Notes under the pieces: generated by a model | Told to the model about the DNA's origin: nothing | What the model saw: only the letters and a program-made list of their open reading frames with translations | Databases searched by the model: none | Shown: one piece after another, positions 35,864 to 46,790 of the stretch | Position numbering within the stretch: the stretch's first letter is position 1 | How the letters are laid out: every line of letters begins with the position of its first letter | NCBI GenBank assembly: GCA_002118135.1 | Contig: BDIU01000425.1 | Span: forward strand, 262 to 64,261 | Direction: 5' to 3' | Source: Trebouxia sp. TZW2008 | Taxonomy: Eukaryota > Chlorophyta > Trebouxiophyceae > Trebouxiales > Trebouxiaceae | DNA length: 64,000 nucleotides | Position numbers and translations under genes: made by a program

Positions 35864-38800
35864 ATGCAGCGGCTGAAGCTTTGCACTGCTCTGGGCTGCC
35901 TCAAAAGTTGGCATGCGATCCGTCACGCCAGAGCAATATGCACGAGCCCCGCGTCGTGGGATGCAATGCAAGTTTGCGTTGTCGGGAGTGGCCCAGCAGG
36001 CTTTTATACTGCTGAGCGGGTATGTCGCTATATGTCGCAAGCCGTGCCGTGTAAAGCCCCTGGCGTGTACATGCCAACTCAAGGACTGTGGCCTGCGTGC
36101 AGCTGCTGAAAGCATACGGTGCCGACATCAGTATAGACATACTGGTGCGTCGCTGCACAACACACTGTCAGCTGCTGCCTTGCGTCCCTGCAACTCTGCA
36201 CTTTGTGCGCTGTGCATGCTGTTGCAAGCACTTACGTGTGCAGGATCGCTTGCCAACGCCATTTGGGTTGGTGCGCTCTGGAGTTGCTCCAGATCATCCA
36301 GATACCAAGGTGCTGCATTGCTGCACTAGACAATAGCCACTATAGATGCCATCTTCCCAAAGAGTGAATGTACTGCAGAATGTCATGAACCAGTTCATGA
36401 AAGTTGCACTTGACCACCGATGCAACTTTCTGGGTAATGTCACAGTAGGCAGAGATGTCAGCGTAGCCGCACTGCAGTCAATGTACCATGCAGTAAGCAC
36501 TCTTTACCTCATGTGCTTGACATTATGCAAAATGTGCACCAGCAGTGCCTCGTTGGCGCTACAGTGGACTTTCTTTTACTTTTACCGCAAAAAATTCCAC
36601 ATTGAATTGTCTCTACTCAACAGTACTACTTGAAGTGGCATGACCCAAAGGTACTTGTGCAGTCACTATAAGTGACTGATCCCCAGTTGCATTTCCTTAC
36701 ATTGAAGATGTCCTTGCGTGGCGTCTCCTTACAAGGCGAATATAATGTATATGACTTCAGGTAGTCTTGGCTTATGGTGCTGAGGGAAACAGGCACTTGC
36801 AGATCCCTGGTCAGGTCAGACATGCCTCGCTTCTGGGCACACATTGCCATGCTGCTGCTTACCCCTGATTTCATCCAACACGCTGCTGCACACTGGTATG
36901 TGCACAATACTGTGCTTGGCATAGCCTCCCAAGCTCAGACACATGCCATTGTCCCTGTGCTGCTCAGCCGCATGATGCTAAAGCAGCTCTTGTGATCATC
37001 ATTGTTCATGCTGTTGGTGCAGAACCTAGCTGGAGTCTTGTCTGCCAGAGAATTTGTCTGGTGGTACAATGGCCATCCAGACTATGCAAAGCTGCAGCTA
37101 GACTTGAGCCAGATCAGCAGTGTTGCCATCTGTGGCCTGGGCAATGTAGCAGTGGATTGTGCTCGCATTCTTCTTCAGCCACCAGAGCGGCTGGCTACAA
37201 CAGACATAGCTCAGCATGCTCTGCAACAGCTCAGGCATAGCTCAGTGCGTGAGGTGCATTTGATAGGCAGGAGAGGCCCTGTTCAGGTAACAAACATGAC
37301 CTTTTTCAGCTTGTCTGGTGCTCTCTTGTGCGATGTCAGAAACAGTCCCAGCGTCACTATCAGCGTGCACATCTCCCAATCACTGCCTGTATCGGCTACA
37401 GCACTGCAGTGCTGCTGAGTGACCTGTAAACCACATGTTGGGTGTTTACCATTAGTCTGATCAAAATGTGGACGCAGCCTTGGTGTTGCGCCAGATATGC
37501 TGTATCATGGCAGCTCAGCCTGCTTGGGACCAGCATGCGTGGCTTCCCTGCGCTTGAAGTAGCTGGCATGCAAACGAAGTTCTGCTGATGATTACCTGCA
37601 AGCCACTGCATGAGGTGCTCAGTTACAGTCCTTGTGGCAGCCAGCCATCATGTCAATGCAATCTTGTTGTGCAACATATTGTGGAGCCTAATTGCAGCTT
37701 GAGTCTGTGTCATTGTGAAGCTGATGCTTTGCAACGCCTGACAGGTTTCAGCAGCTAGCGATTGTGCTCAACCTGGTGCTGTCCTATTTGGCATGTTATC
37801 AAAGCTTGAGCTGTACTATGTACGTATCACAAATGCTCTCAAAGCTAGCTGCTCATGCTGCTCACGCAGCCCGAGCCCAGGACAGCGTGCCCAACATGAC
37901 AGCAACGACGTGAGCACGAACATCATATCCAGTATGACTGCTCTTTTGGCACAGGCAGCTTTCACACCTAAGGAACTGAGAGAGCTGCTAAACATGGAAG
38001 GCGTGACCGTGCATATACCTCAGGACAGTTTGGTGGTGACGCCAGTTGATGAAGCAGAGATGAAGGCAACACGCTTGAAGCGGCGAGTGTATGACATTTT
38101 GCATAAGGCTTCTCAGAAGCCTGCAGACAGGTGAGCTGACAGTGTTGCTGAATGGTGCTGCATATATGTGATGTGTACCTAATGTATCTGCAAATCAACT
38201 GGGTTACTGGCATATGTGGTGTGCACTGTACATTGAGAGGTTTTGTGTCACAATTTGAAACTTCTCATAGCATTTGCTTGTCTTTTGGGCTGTATGCAGA
38301 GCGTGTGTCTGAGTTGCAGTGGCAGCATAAGAGCCACGCTTGAGCTGTGTGTGCAGACTGGGTCTGAGAGCCAATTTCTACCACTTTCTATGTCTGCATG
38401 GCAAGCTTATACAATATTCTTTTACAAATACACCAATCAGATTGTCTCTGCAAAATAAGGCAGTACCAGTCAGGCGCAATATCTGCAGCTTGACCATTTA
38501 TCTGTTTAGCATGTATACACTCTGCATAAGCTTGCCATGCGCCCCATTGGAATTCCTATGCTTGCTGCAAGCCTGCCTTGCAATGCTGTTGCAGTCAGCA
38601 ACACCGGCAGCTCCATCTGCATTTCCTGCGGAGTCCAGTACAAATACACGACTCTGGAAATGGAAGTGTTGGCGGGCTGAAGCTTGAAGTCAACACCCTA
38701 CAAACCAATACAGACAATACAAACCAAAGAGCAGTGGGAACAGGCCAATATGAACTTCTGAAGTCACAGCTGGTTCTTGAAAGCATTGGATATAGGTCGT

Positions 38801-39714
38801 ACCATCTGGAAGGTGTACCATTTGATGACAAGAGTGGGACAATACCCAACAGGTGAGTCTCTAGCACACATAGTCTCACGCACTTGCTCTGTGATGAGCA
38901 GCGCGACTGTCACCAAATTACTGATACCCGCTGTGACTGCATGTCCTTGACGGGGTGCTTTGCCCCAAATTGCAGCTACCTAATCTGCTGAAAAGTCTGT
39001 GTCAAATATGCATTGTGCTTAAAGCACTGTCATTGAGAGTCTCTCCTGTGGTCAACAGTGTTGTCTTGAGTGCCTGCATTGCCCTGTCACCGCATGTGCT
39101 GGCATGCAGGCTTGGCAAAGTCATTGCAGCACCAGGCAGCAATCAAGTGGTGCAGGGTCTGTATGCATGTGGCTGGGTCAAACGGGGACCTTCCGGCATC
39201 ATAGGTGAGTCATGTGTACAAGTCAAATGTCTGTGTGCACATGCATGCAGTGAGCCAGCGCAGTGCCATGCCACATATCAGTGACAATCTGTTCTGCATG
39301 AATAGAGCTGATGCTGCAATGCTGCATGTTGGAGGTAATTTTGCTTCTTGGAGGCCTTACAGATACACTAGCTGGTTCTGTGCATAAGACTGAGGATCCC
39401 TCATGTCTTCTGCAGGCACCAACTTATGGGATGCTCAGCAAACTGTAGACTCAATCATTGAAGATTTTCCTCAGAGCAAAGTGGCAAGCTTGCATAAGCC
39501 AACAGAGTCTCTGCAGTTGCATCTCAGCAAGCAAGCAGCTGTAGTGGTCGACTTTGATAGATTTTCCAAAATTGATCAGCATGAAGTAAACTTAGGACAA
39601 ACAGTAGGCAAGCCTCGGGAAAAAATGGTAGATTTGCAAAAAATGCTGAAATTGGTGCAGTCAGCTGGACCGATCATTGGCCTGCACATAACATTTTGTT
39701 CTGGTACTCAATAG
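35864..39714 (+). CDS. NADPH:ferredoxin/adrenodoxin oxidoreductase, mitochondrial type
   Basis: Ten exons join in frame: 35864-36019, 36103-36144, 36244-36309, 36379-36492, 36761-36814, 37023-37286, 37955-38130, 38595-38852, 39110-39204 and 39416-39714, giving 507 residues. The first ~28 residues are basic, Ala/Leu-rich and lack acids (RLKLCTALGCLKSWHAIRHA), as in a mitochondrial presequence. Then come the FAD-binding motif VCVVGSGPAGFYTAE, the family block LPTPFGLVRSGVAPDHPD, the NADPH-binding motif CGLGNVAVDCARILL, HLIGRRGPVQAAFTPKELRE, and the C-terminal block YACGWVKRGPSGIIGTN. The enzyme passes electrons from NADPH through FAD to a [2Fe-2S] ferredoxin, used in mitochondrial iron-sulfur cluster assembly and biotin or haem A synthesis (known for the FDXR/Arh1/MFDR family). 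A decayed MITE copy sits in the intron near 36640-36755. Confidence 0.95.
36640..36755. mobile_element. Decayed MITE copy in an intron
   Basis: The run GCAGTCACTATAAGTGACTG, then CAGTTGCATTTCCTTACATT and CTCCTTACAAGG matches the elements at 27476-27653 and 51495-51635 over roughly 90 bases. The terminal repeats are too worn to recognise. Confidence 0.5.
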
Positions 39715-39779
39715 TAACAGACTCATGCGTTGGTGGTTTGATTCATTCATGCTGTTGTGCCCTCGCTGAAACACATTGG

Positions 39780-40468
39780 TCACTGAACTTTTTCTGACAT
39801 AAAAGCTGACAATCTGATTGGACTGTCTGCTCTCTGCGGCATAACTTGTGGACTGTCATCATTGCTTGAGGATCCACTGGAGCTTGAAGCATGCTTTCGT
39901 CTACTTTTGTGATCCTTTTCTCGGGATTTGTGTTTCTTCTTGCTATGCTTGTTCTCCTTATGTCGTTTGCTGCTCTTCTCTGACTTGTGTGTTTTCTTGT
40001 CCTTTGATTTGTGCTGCTTTTTGCTTACTTTGCCTGCTTTGACATTCAGACTTGACTGGTTTGTGCCTCCAGAAAGCTTAGAAGCTCTGTCTGCTGCAAG
40101 CTGTGCTTTGTACTCCCTGTATATCATGTAATCAATGCGTTTACACCGTCCAAAGATTGTGCTGTTGATTGATATATACAAGCCTGGCGCAGCACATGCA
40201 TAAGTAATTCATTGCAGCAAAAGCTGACTGACCTATTCTGTCTGTCCTCCTCGTCTTCTACAGCTGCAGCTGCGACAGCCTTCTCCTTCTGCTCAAGCTT
40301 CCATTCTTCCCACGTTTTGCGTTCAGCTGTCAGTGCTGCAACCCTGGCAGCATGCCACTCAGGAGTGTGGAAGCTGACATCTACGCTGGTGTCGCCCTCG
40401 GGCAAATCGTCCCCTTCACCAGCATGTCTAGAGCGCTGCTGCTGCTTGTGCTGCTGATTTTTGCCCAT
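39780..40468 (-). CDS. Lysine/serine-rich conserved basic protein (green-lineage family, function unknown)
   Basis: Two exons, 40468-40233 and 40116-39780, joined in phase 2, encode 190 residues. The N-terminus MGKNQQHKQQQRSRH is followed by a conserved-looking block SFHTPEWHAARVAAL and TWEEWKLEQKEK, then REYKAQLAADRASKL. The C-terminal half is almost only Lys, His, Ser and Arg (KKQHKSKDKKTHKSEK), then SSSSGSSS, as in nuclear and spliceosome-associated proteins. I recall plant proteins of the same plan but no experimentally fixed function, so a nuclear role is inference from composition. The stop is only 65 bases from the ferredoxin reductase stop on the opposite strand, so the two 3' UTRs very likely overlap. 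Confidence 0.85.
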
Positions 40469-41040
40469 GTACTATGTACTAGGACAGGCTGCCGGTGCAG
40501 CAGACACCACAACAGCAGCTACCTTTGCTGCAATCGCCAAGACCTCCAAGTAGCGGTGCGCTCGAGAGGCTGCAGGGCGTTGATCACTTGCCAATCTCTC
40601 GAGGCACAGTCGGGAACACAATATGACCAATGCGCGTGCAATCGTTTGCAATTGGCAAAAGGCGTCCAAACACCACACAGCGCTCAACGCCGATGTCAGC
40701 GGAATGTCTTCAGGTATGGCATGGCATGCCATGGCAAATGAGTTCTGCCCTTTTATGAAGCGATCAATCGAGTCTGGACTGAAGTCAAATTTGACTTGAA
40801 GCTTTTGAGGAAAGCCTCGCAAGCACTCAGTCACATGAGCACGAAGTTCGCCTGAGACAGGTCACCTGACTGACACTATCTGACGCTGAGCAAAAGCCGA
40901 CGTGAGACGTGAAGCAGACTTTGCCCTGTCAGCCGGCACTACAGGTTGCATCAAACCTTGCCCAACACAGGTGGTTGTGCTCAGAGGGTTGTCACCGTCT
41001 GAGGGATTGCATGTAGCGCCCTGATCCTTGCTGGACGTCT
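40469..41040. other. Divergent promoter region (basic protein / E2 gene)
   Basis: There are 572 bases between two start codons on opposite strands. A minus-strand open frame at 40472-40834 runs through it, but it lacks recognisable family features, so I leave it out. The region most likely holds both promoters. Confidence 0.45.
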
Positions 41041-42110
41041 ATGGCAAGCAAAGCCTGTGTCAATCGGCTTCAAAAGGAGTACAGAGGGTTCCTAAAGGTG
41101 CTTTGACTTGCTGTGTCAGCAAAGCTGGTGACAAAATCAGGAGCCAATGAAAGGTGGCCCTGCAGGATCCACCGCCGAACATACAGGCACATCCTGCACC
41201 AAACAATCTTCTTGAATGGCACTATGCGCTTGAGGGTGGCAAAGGCACAGAGTATGAGGGCGGTGTGTACCACGGCAAAATCACATTCCCTGCAGACTAT
41301 CCATACAAACCTCCATCCATTGTCATGCTCACTGCCAGTGGCAGATTTGCTGTCAACACAAAGCTGTGCCTCAGCATGACCAACTTCCATCCAGGTATAC
41401 ATGCTGCAAAGCAGCAAAGTCACAGCACTCAATTGTGGCTGCATCTGCATGGCAAATGCTGCACTTCCTGCTCACTTTGTTGGCTATGGCTGACCTGCCT
41501 AACAGCTTGTCTTGCAGTTACACAAAGGCTCATGCCATTTTCCCCCGGAAGTTCAGAACTATGAGTATGTGCAGAAACCTGGAACCCCATGTGGAGTATT
41601 GGCACCATTCTCAATGGCCTGTTGTCATTCATGTATGAGAACAATATGACAACTGGCAGCATCTCTTCCTCAAAAATAGAGAAAAAGCGATTAGCAGGCA
41701 CTTCCTTGGAGCAAAACCTAAAAAGTCCTGTGTTCAGAAAGCTCTTTCCAAATTGGGTTGAGGAGCATCAGAGAAGGCAGCAAGCCAAGCTGGTAAGATC
41801 GTGTATATTGTTTGTCTGCCAGGCACTTTCAAGGCTGGTTGTTACAATATGCTGCCGCTCATATAAGAGATGCATGACTCATTTTGTAAGGTGCAAGATA
41901 TCTCTTGGCTGCTTTGTTGTTTCAGCAGCTGATGGCTATCGGGTTGCTGTTGTACAGGAAGAGGCAGAACGAAAAAGGCTGCAGCCTTCCATTCAGCAAA
42001 CAGCAACAGCAAAACCTAGCACGAAATCAACGCTTGGGTCGACGCTGATTACATTGGGCATAGTTACTGCAGTCTTTGGGCTGTTGATGGTACCACTGCT
42101 GTCCAAATGA
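41041..42110 (+). CDS. Tail-anchored ER ubiquitin-conjugating enzyme E2 (UBE2J2/UBC6; plant UBC32-34 type)
   Basis: Four exons, 41041-41097, 41154-41394, 41575-41792 and 41958-42110, give 222 residues with intact frame. The start is the ATG at 41041 (MASKACVNRLQKEY). The UBC fold is clear: the KITFPADYPYKPPSIVMLT block, then the non-canonical active-site region of this family, NTKLCLSMTNFHPETWNPMW, with the catalytic Cys in KLCLS. After a charged linker (EEAERKRL) the C-terminus is a single hydrophobic segment, LITLGIVTAVFGLLMVPLL, followed by SK, the expected tail anchor. Family members sit on the cytosolic face of the ER membrane and pass ubiquitin in ER-associated degradation. The E3 partner cannot be inferred here. 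Introns have phases 0, 1 and 0. Confidence 0.96.
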
Positions 42111-42456
42111 AGCAGTTTTGCATTGTCATTCAGCCCTTTGTGGCATGCAGAGCTGAGGCATGCAGTCAGCTCAGTCTGCAAACACTTGACTCTAGGGCAG
42201 ATCCATGCAATTCTGCACAGCAAATCAGCATACACAGCTGAATCAGCAAGTGCACGTTCAAGTTGTTTGTGCCGGTGTCTCTTGTATCATACACACCCAG
42301 AAAGGGAGTTGCAATATGATACATATGCGTACACTCAAAATTTGGCAAGTTGACAATATTCAACGGCTGCATGCTCCTCCAACACTTGCACTTTACTGCA
42401 CTTCAACGGTGCTGCAATACCTTTTGCCAGCATTGCAACCAGTACTCAGATGACTC
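42111..42456. other. Convergent intergenic region, E2 gene and CW gene
   Basis: There are 346 bases between two stop codons on opposite strands. I see no coding or structured signal; it is presumably the two 3' UTRs. Confidence 0.45.
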
Positions 42457-45400
42457 TCATCTAGGCTGCATAGCCCTACAATATATGTCAATCAGCTGGC
42501 TATGTACAAGCTTTTTGCTCTGCAGCGTTCTGATGGCTTCAGTGTTGACAAGCACATCACCTTGCTTCCTCTGAACTGCTGCGAGACACCTTTGCACTGC
42601 CTCATTGTACTTATTGCCCTCAACAATGATGTCATCCAACTCACGATAGCAGAACTTAAAGTCTGCTGCCCTGTCTGCCTCAGCACTTTGCACTTGTTTG
42701 TGCACATCCATTGATGCCACCAGCTGTAGCAGTTCCTGAACAGGCGCAGACCAATCTGCTGAGCCAAAGGGGCTTTCCTTTGCAAGCTGGTCCAGCTCTT
42801 GAGCCCTGATCAGAATGCCTGCATGCTGATTTCCACTGTCTGCTGGCAGCTGACCGCCAATATCTGCTGGAAGGGCCTCAGCAGCATTGCGGATGGTCTG
42901 CCTGAGGTCTTGCAGCAGAACTATGGCTTGGCAGATGTGGACTGCAGCCTCTCCCTCAGAGCTTGACAATGGCTCCTGCAAATTGAACAGCAAGTTGTGG
43001 AGCTGGAGGCGCTGAAAGTGGTGTTTGGAGCTTGATATGCCCAAACTGCAGGTGGCATTTGAGAGTTGGTGTGCTGGAGACAACAGAGGCAAGGAGCTTT
43101 GCTTGCACTGATCTTCTTTTGCTAATGGACCATGTTGCAGTCGTAGATATCATGCTGTACAGAACAAGCAGCAGGTCAGACACAGCAAGGATGGTCTCTA
43201 TGACTGTGCAATGTTGCTTGATTGTCTGATCGCTTGCGCACAGCGCAAGGCATGAAGGAACCTACCTCAGCAATCTCACGTCTCAACACCTTGTTCTCTG
43301 CCTCAAGCTGTGCTGCAAGCTTCAGCGCTTGATCTCTCTGCAGAGCAAACAAGATTATGCAGGGGCAAATTCAGTCTGTCAATATGTCAACGTGAAGCAA
43401 CAGCTGTCAGCTGTGTCAAAGTCTACAGCTACTCTGGGTCTTGCAGCTGCAGCTGGCAAGCACATGCAGCTGAACATATATGCACGCAAGCCATGTGACG
43501 TGATGGTATTGAAGCAGAGAGCTGACATCCTAGCTCACAACTGCAAATGCTGTGTCATGGGGTTTTGGCGCCAGAAGGCATACCTCTTGACGCATTTCTG
43601 CAAACTCGTTGGTAGTTTCATCCTGATGCTGCTGAGGGACCTGCAGCAAATATGGAGTTGGCGGCAAAGCATGTGGCATCCTGCATTGGGGGCTGCAGTT
43701 TCATGTAATAGGTCATTGTCACAGAGTGCGTGCATGCTGCTTTGCATCACGTATTCAAATGACAGAGCTGTTCATGCTGCAGAGCCTTTCAGCAGTGATC
43801 AATGTTGGCTCTAACCCAAGCAACGGGCCGCTGAGCAGCGCGGAAGTCTTGACTTTGTTGCATCACCAGATAGTAGTTCAGCCTAAGACAATTCAGCTAA
43901 ACATAGGCACAGTACCTGTTGTGATGCCGTGTGGCTGCCCTCGGCGTTTTGAGCGTCTTCTTCAGTCTCAAGCCTAGCTGTCTGCCAGAACGCCTGTACA
44001 TTTGTGCTGGCAGGGTTTGCATCATGCAGCAGCCGCTGCAAAAAGGAAGCTTGACTGTTTTGCGTTCTGCGCCGCTGCTGTGCACAGCTCTGAGGCACAG
44101 CGCTCTTGCGCTTGTGACTACCTCTACGCTGATTGGTCTCAGGATTGGTGGGTGAGTTTTGTTGTGCCTGCTGCTCCTCTGCAGAGGCCCCTGATGGGCA
44201 TTCAGTAGCTTCCTGTCTCTCTGCTTTTACAGCATGTTTGCCAGGATTTGGGGTGATGGGCTGAGCAATAGCCACTGCACCGCTAGCAGTCTTGTGGTTG
44301 ACAGTCACAACATCTGGCAGACTGTCCAGAGAATCAGGTATGATGACGTCCACATCACCAAGAGGCACACTTGGACTAGGCGTGAACAGCAGTTCTTCCT
44401 TCACAACCTGATCAATGCTGTCTGGATGTTCAGGATAGTTATGTGCTGAGCTGTCTGGCTCGCTTGCACCCTCACAAGCTGGCTGGCCAGCCGGTGACGT
44501 CGCTGATGCTTGATGTGCATGTTCCGCTGCTGAGCTCCCTTGCTGATCAGCAGCGTGATTTGCTTCTGGGCCAGCTGCTTCTGCCTGTTGTGCTTGAAGG
44601 TCAACTGCAGTGGCACCTTGACTGGCAGCATGCGTTGCTCCTGGACCAGTAGTTTCTTCCTGCTGTGCTGGGCGCTCAAGTGGGTTGGCATCCTGACGGA
44701 CAGGATCTGCTAGTTGCTGGCTGGGAGGTTGTTCAACATGGTGACCTTCTGCTGCATTGTCTTCAAAGTCACTGTCAGAGTCCATCTGTGCTTGACCTGG
44801 CGCTGAAGCTTGGTTGGGATTACCTGCATCATGACATGAAGCTGTTGTGCCAACCTGAGGTCAGGTCAATGAATTGGCTGCAGGAGTTGTGATGCCAAAA
44901 CACTGTTTAGTAGCGTGACTTTGCTGTGCACTGAGTGTCATTGCATCTTGCAAAATGAGCTTCTGCCCTTACTGGAACACAGACTCGCCTTGACACTGCA
45001 TGAAGACAGTTGGGCAAAACAGGACAGCCAAGGCATCAGCATATTCCTTTGTCTGCCGCATGACTGCATATGCCATCAATCTGAGTGCAAATTTGCAGTA
45101 GCAATAGGAGAGCACAAGGCTACCATCAAGATCATCTGGCTTCCAGCTGAGCTGAGGACAGCAATGGTAGTCCTGATGACAATCAGCATGCACACTCCAC
45201 CATTCAACCACTCTCTGCTGCCTGTCCATGCCTTTGGACTTCTCCCCGCACCTGCAGAGCCAGCATGCTGTTTGGCAGGCTGAGACAAATGTGTTGGGGT
45301 CCGTTGGACTCTCACTTACACCAGGAGCGTAAAACCACGTGAATGAAAGTGAAAGTTAGCTTTAGCTGAGGATTTTGAGCCAATCTAGACTCACAGACTG

Positions 45401-46392
45401 CCATCAGGCTGCAACATGTACCCTGGAATTGCAAGCATTGGCAAGGACACTTTTGTTCTGGTCTGAATAGTAGCATTTTTGATTGCCTGACCAGGTGTGA
45501 ATGTGCAAGCGCACACATACAGCGTGTACACATAGGGGCAGATGATGTCACGTGTCAGCACACCGCCTGACATCACAACAAGTGCAGACTTGCTGAGAAA
45601 GTGGGGACAACAACACAGCACAGCTGACTTGATCAAAGACATGACAAACTGCATGACTGACTCGCAATTCAAGTGAAATATGCTCAGCTAGCGTGTACAG
45701 CTCTGAACCTTCAGCTGTTGCAGCTTACCCGGCACACATGACAAACCAAATGGGATCAGCAACTCTTGTAGTCTGCACGATACGGCGCTTCCATTCAAAG
45801 TAGAACCCTTGCGGTATGCGTACGCCATGCTGAATATAGCCTGCACACAGCTCTACCTGAAGACTAGCTAGCATTGCCATCACACAAGGTTGGCAACACT
45901 GTGTGTCCATTCTGGCAAGGCCAAAATAGAGGATCACTCCACAGAAGGATAGATCTCTAGAGTGCGACACCTGCATGCTCCTCGGATGAACAGTCGCATT
46001 CTGCTTTGTGGCACCAGTCGCAAGCCCTGTCACAGTCCAGATCCGGCTGATCTGAGCACACCCACCTTCCAGCCTGCACCCAACTGAGGATCAGCCGCTT
46101 CTTCAGCTCTGCAGCGATGGCATGTCGAAGCCACCAGCGCGCTTACCTTGCCGCGTGCGACAGCCTCTATGGGCAGTGCTCGCCACTTGTTACAGTCGTC
46201 GCACTCAATCCAATCTTTCTGCTGTTTTGCCCGAGGGTCAGAAGTGTTTTCGCTGCTGCCTTCGATTGACATCGCCGGCGCCGGTGAGGTATCGTGCACT
46301 GCTTCTGGAAAAGGCACATGACTTAGCGCATCTTGTAGTTCATTTACACAGTGAAACACAAGCGGCCAATCTTCTTGACGTGCAGAATCCAT
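42457..46392 (-). CDS. CW-type zinc-finger protein with long disordered region
   Basis: Six exons on the minus strand all join in frame: 46392-46147, 46073-45971, 44823-43916, 43640-43584, 43337-43266 and 43002-42457, giving 643 residues. The CW domain is split by a 73-base intron. The first half has DWIECDDCNKWRALP; the second has WVCSDQPDLDCDRACDWC, supplying the remaining Trp and Cys. CW domains read the methylation state of histone H3 Lys4, so a chromatin role is likely but inferred. Residues about 120-420 are disordered and rich in Gln, Ala, Glu and Pro (EATECPSGASAEEQ), with a basic patch (RRGSHKRKSAVP). The C-terminus is helical (ALKLAAQLEAENKVLRREI). I know no named protein with this exact order. 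The 1.1-kb intron 45970-44824 contains two further open stretches that I do not include. It is divergent from CRN, with 398 bases between the starts. Confidence 0.8.
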
Positions 46393-46790
46393 GCTGCACG
46401 CAAACGAAAGCTGCGCAGCCGTGTGTACAATCAGCCAAAGAGACCCGCACTCAGTGGCGTACTGACATGACCCAATCGAGAACTGAGCACAGCACGCATG
46501 CTGCGCAGCACCGCACGGCATCTGGACCTGGCTGGTCATGACTCATCCGAAGCGTTATGTTACGCCCCTTCAGCTTACGCCGTCTGCTCTGATTGGTGCG
46601 TCTCTGCATCGCTTGCATCTCTGTAGGCAGGCGTGCGGTGCGGAGGACCGCTCATTTGTGGTTGGCGGACTCTGGGTCATTGGCTGTTTGCAAGGCTGTG
46701 CGCCGCGCATCGAAATCCATAGAGTCGGTGGTTCAGATCGATTGATACAAAAGTGCGCGTTTGTCGCAGCATAAGTGGCGGTCAGTAGTC
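46393..46790. promoter_or_regulatory. Bidirectional promoter region of the CW gene and CRN
   Basis: There are 398 bases between two divergent start codons. No core promoter motif could be assigned. The only support is the head-to-head arrangement and the lack of any other coding signal. Confidence 0.5.

Noticed and set aside
40472..40834. Minus-strand open frame of 120 codons between two divergent genes
   Set aside because: It shows no family features or splice context and overlaps the leader of the basic-protein gene, so it is treated as chance.
45391..46033. Two open stretches in the large intron of the CW gene as extra exons
   Set aside because: Exon 2 (phase 1) joins perfectly to the exon starting at 44823 without them, and no known domain appears in them. 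Alternative exons remain possible.
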